Source of the DNA: Anaerolineales bacterium
GTDB taxonomy: Bacteria; Chloroflexota; Anaerolineae; Anaerolineales; UBA11657
Length of the DNA stretch: 6,866 bases
Assembly (NCBI GenBank): GCA_947503585.1
Contig: CANNEJ010000078.1
Location: 1 to 6,866 of the forward strand
Reading direction: 5' to 3'
Shown here: positions 5,645-6,866 of the stretch, piece after piece
Numbering within the stretch: the first letter of the stretch is position 1
Layout: each line of letters begins with the position of its first letter
Notes under the pieces: generated by a model
What the model was told of the DNA's origin: nothing
Databases searched by the model: none
Seen by the model: only the letters and a program-made list of their open reading frames with translations
Made by a program: the position numbers and the translations under genes

Positions 5645-6679
5645 ATGTTTGCGGGAGCGCGTGCCTTCGCTGCCAACCGCTGGTCGCGCTTGATTTTCTT
5701 TGTTGCGCTGGCCGGCGGCATTGCTGCGCTTGGCCGCGCTCCAAATTTGCCGGGTTCGCTCGTGGTCATGAGCGACCGATTGCATATGTTCTCCACGATT
5801 TTCCAGGGAATTTTTATTGAAGCAGTACCATTCCTGCTGCTCGGCACCCTGGCTTCTGGAATTGTGGAGGTGTTTGTGAATCGAGAGGAGCTGGCGCGCT
5901 ATATTCCGCGCGATGCAGTGCGTGGTGTCATGGCGGGTGCACTACTTGGTTTTTGCTTTCCGGTTTGTGAGTGCGGAGTGGTGCCGCTGACGCGCCGGCT
6001 TTTTAACAAGGGCATGCCGTTGCATGTGGGCGTCGCATTTCTGCTGGCTGCGCCCGCGCTTAATCCGATTGTGATTGTGAGCACCTACACGGCGTTTGGT
6101 TTTGGCCCCATTTTGTGGGCGCGGATCGGCCTCACGATTCTGATTGCAGTATTTTGCGGGCTTGTGTTCTCCTTTGGCGCCCGCCCCGAGCGGGTGTTGC
6201 TGCCGGCTGCGTGGCCGGTACTTGCTGGTGGCAGCGCATCTGTGGCGCATGTGCAATCTGCGCCGGTGGCACAGCGCTTAAGTCAGGTTGTCTCAATTGC
6301 TGCGGATGAGTTTTTTGAGATGGGCAGCTATTTGCTGGTGGGAGCTGCTTTGGCGGCGGGTTTGCAGGCGCTTGTGCCGCAGTCTCTGCTGCTGGGTTTG
6401 AGTACTGGCCCGCTGGTGTCGGTGCTGGCGCTGGTGTCGTTGGCCGTTGTCCTGTCTATTTGTTCGACTGTGGATGCGTTCATTGCGCTGGCGTTTGCCG
6501 GCTCGTTCACCACGGGCTCAGTGCTAGCCTTTCTTGTGTTTGGCCCGATGGTCGATATAAAGAGCATCGTCATGTATAGCGGGGTGTTTAAGCGGCGCAC
6601 CGTTGGTTATTTAGTAATGCTCCCGCTGTTGCTCACTGTACTGGCAGCTGTTTTCATCAATCTCAATCTTAATTGGTAA
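5645..6679 (+). CDS. Permease of the COG0701/DUF318 (ArsP-like) family
   Basis: This is a 344-residue integral membrane protein of the family that includes ArsP organoarsenical exporters and the YcgR-type permeases. Hydrophobic segments lie at about 15-31, 50-78, 94-115, 128-150, 158-177, 225-245, 247-273, 276-300 and 321-340, giving roughly eight or nine passes. A soluble loop is at about 180-220. Family signatures are FCFPVCECGVVPLTRRLFNKG (103-123) with C104, C108 and C110, then AAPALNPIV (135-143), SICSTVDAFIALAF (271-284) and FGPMVDIKSIVMY (299-311). The cysteine cluster is conserved in the family and is thought to bind soft metals or metalloids. The substrate here cannot be told from sequence. 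The next gene encodes the usual TIGR03943 partner, which favours the YcgR/YcgQ-type two-component transporter over a stand-alone ArsP. The start at 5645 has no Shine-Dalgarno within range, and no better start was found just upstream. Confidence 0.9.
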   Translation: MFAGARAFAANRWSRLIFFVALAGGIAALGRAPNLPGSLVVMSDRLHMFSTIFQGIFIEAVPFLLLGTLASGIVEVFVNREELARYIPRDAVRGVMAGALLGFCFPVCECGVVPLTRRLFNKGMPLHVGVAFLLAAPALNPIVIVSTYTAFGFGPILWARIGLTILIAVFCGLVFSFGARPERVLLPAAWPVLAGGSASVAHVQSAPVAQRLSQVVSIAADEFFEMGSYLLVGAALAAGLQALVPQSLLLGLSTGPLVSVLALVSLAVVLSICSTVDAFIALAFAGSFTTGSVLAFLVFGPMVDIKSIVMYSGVFKRRTVGYLVMLPLLLTVLAAVFINLNLNW

Positions 6680-6686
6680 TATTTTG

Positions 6687-6866
6687 ATGTCTGCAAGGAT
6701 GACTCGGGCTTCGCGCGGGCTGGTGATGCTGGCGCTTGGCGTGCTGATGCTTGAACGCATTTGGACCGGCACGCTGGTGTGGTTTGTTAATCCGCGCACG
6801 CTTGGGCTTACTTGGATGGCTGCGATTGGACTGATCGCCATGGCTGGCAGCTTGCTGGATGTGCGC
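6687..6866 (+). CDS. TIGR03943/YcgQ-type membrane protein, N-terminal fragment cut by the right edge
   Basis: Sixty codons are visible and the frame is open to the edge. Two hydrophobic stretches (about residues 12-33 and 40-56) flank a short segment, VNPRTLGL, that resembles the INPR signature between the two N-terminal membrane passes of the TIGR03943 family. Members are typically encoded next to COG0701 permeases and act, by assumption, as their second subunit. The start lies seven bases after the permease stop, so the two genes are almost certainly in one operon. No strong Shine-Dalgarno precedes the ATG; M5 (6699) is an alternative start. The family call relies mainly on context plus the short signature. 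Confidence 0.7.
   Translation, partial: MSARMTRASRGLVMLALGVLMLERIWTGTLVWFVNPRTLGLTWMAAIGLIAMAGSLLDVR

Overview
The window looks like ordinary chromosomal DNA of a Chloroflexota bacterium, probably Anaerolineae-like. This is an inference. It rests on moderately high GC, a lipoprotein with a Thr/Pro linker of the kind common in that phylum, a folate-type TrmFO, and the overall protein style. No tRNA, rRNA, insertion sequence, integrase or CRISPR array was seen.

Layout. On the minus strand, positions 1-2030 hold a two-gene unit: rpoN (sigma-54, 618-2030), followed by a 4-base ATGA overlap into a PAS plus probable GAF sensory protein that runs off the left edge. Diverging from rpoN, the plus strand carries trmFO (2138-3589; tRNA m5U54 methyltransferase) and hflX (3616-4923; ribosome-associated GTPase), 26 bases apart and probably cotranscribed. 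A short convergent gap with two small hairpins (4924-5025) separates hflX from a minus-strand lipoprotein gene (5026-5502). A second divergent region (5503-5644) then leads into a plus-strand pair: a COG0701/DUF318 permease (5645-6679) and, 7 bases later, the start of its usual TIGR03943/YcgQ-type partner (6687 to the right edge).

The most striking element is in the 107-base gap between rpoN and trmFO. On the rpoN strand there is a perfect sigma-54 -24/-12 promoter (TGGCACG, 4 bases, TTGCA; 2090-2075), placed to transcribe rpoN with a leader of about 34 bases and a GAGG ribosome site. The sigma-54 gene therefore appears to be under its own control, together with the sensor coupled to it. This sigma-54 is itself unusual: between region I and the core-binding domain, where many homologues have an acidic region II, it has a Cys4 zinc-ribbon-like motif (C58, C61, C70, C73). 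A weaker sigma-54-like site with one core mismatch precedes the lipoprotein gene.

A second recurring signal is a TAnnnT hexamer 6-7 bases before the start codons of trmFO, the lipoprotein and the permease. In trmFO and the permease it occurs without a usable Shine-Dalgarno sequence, suggesting leaderless transcripts. All assignments were made by reading the sequence; no database search was run.
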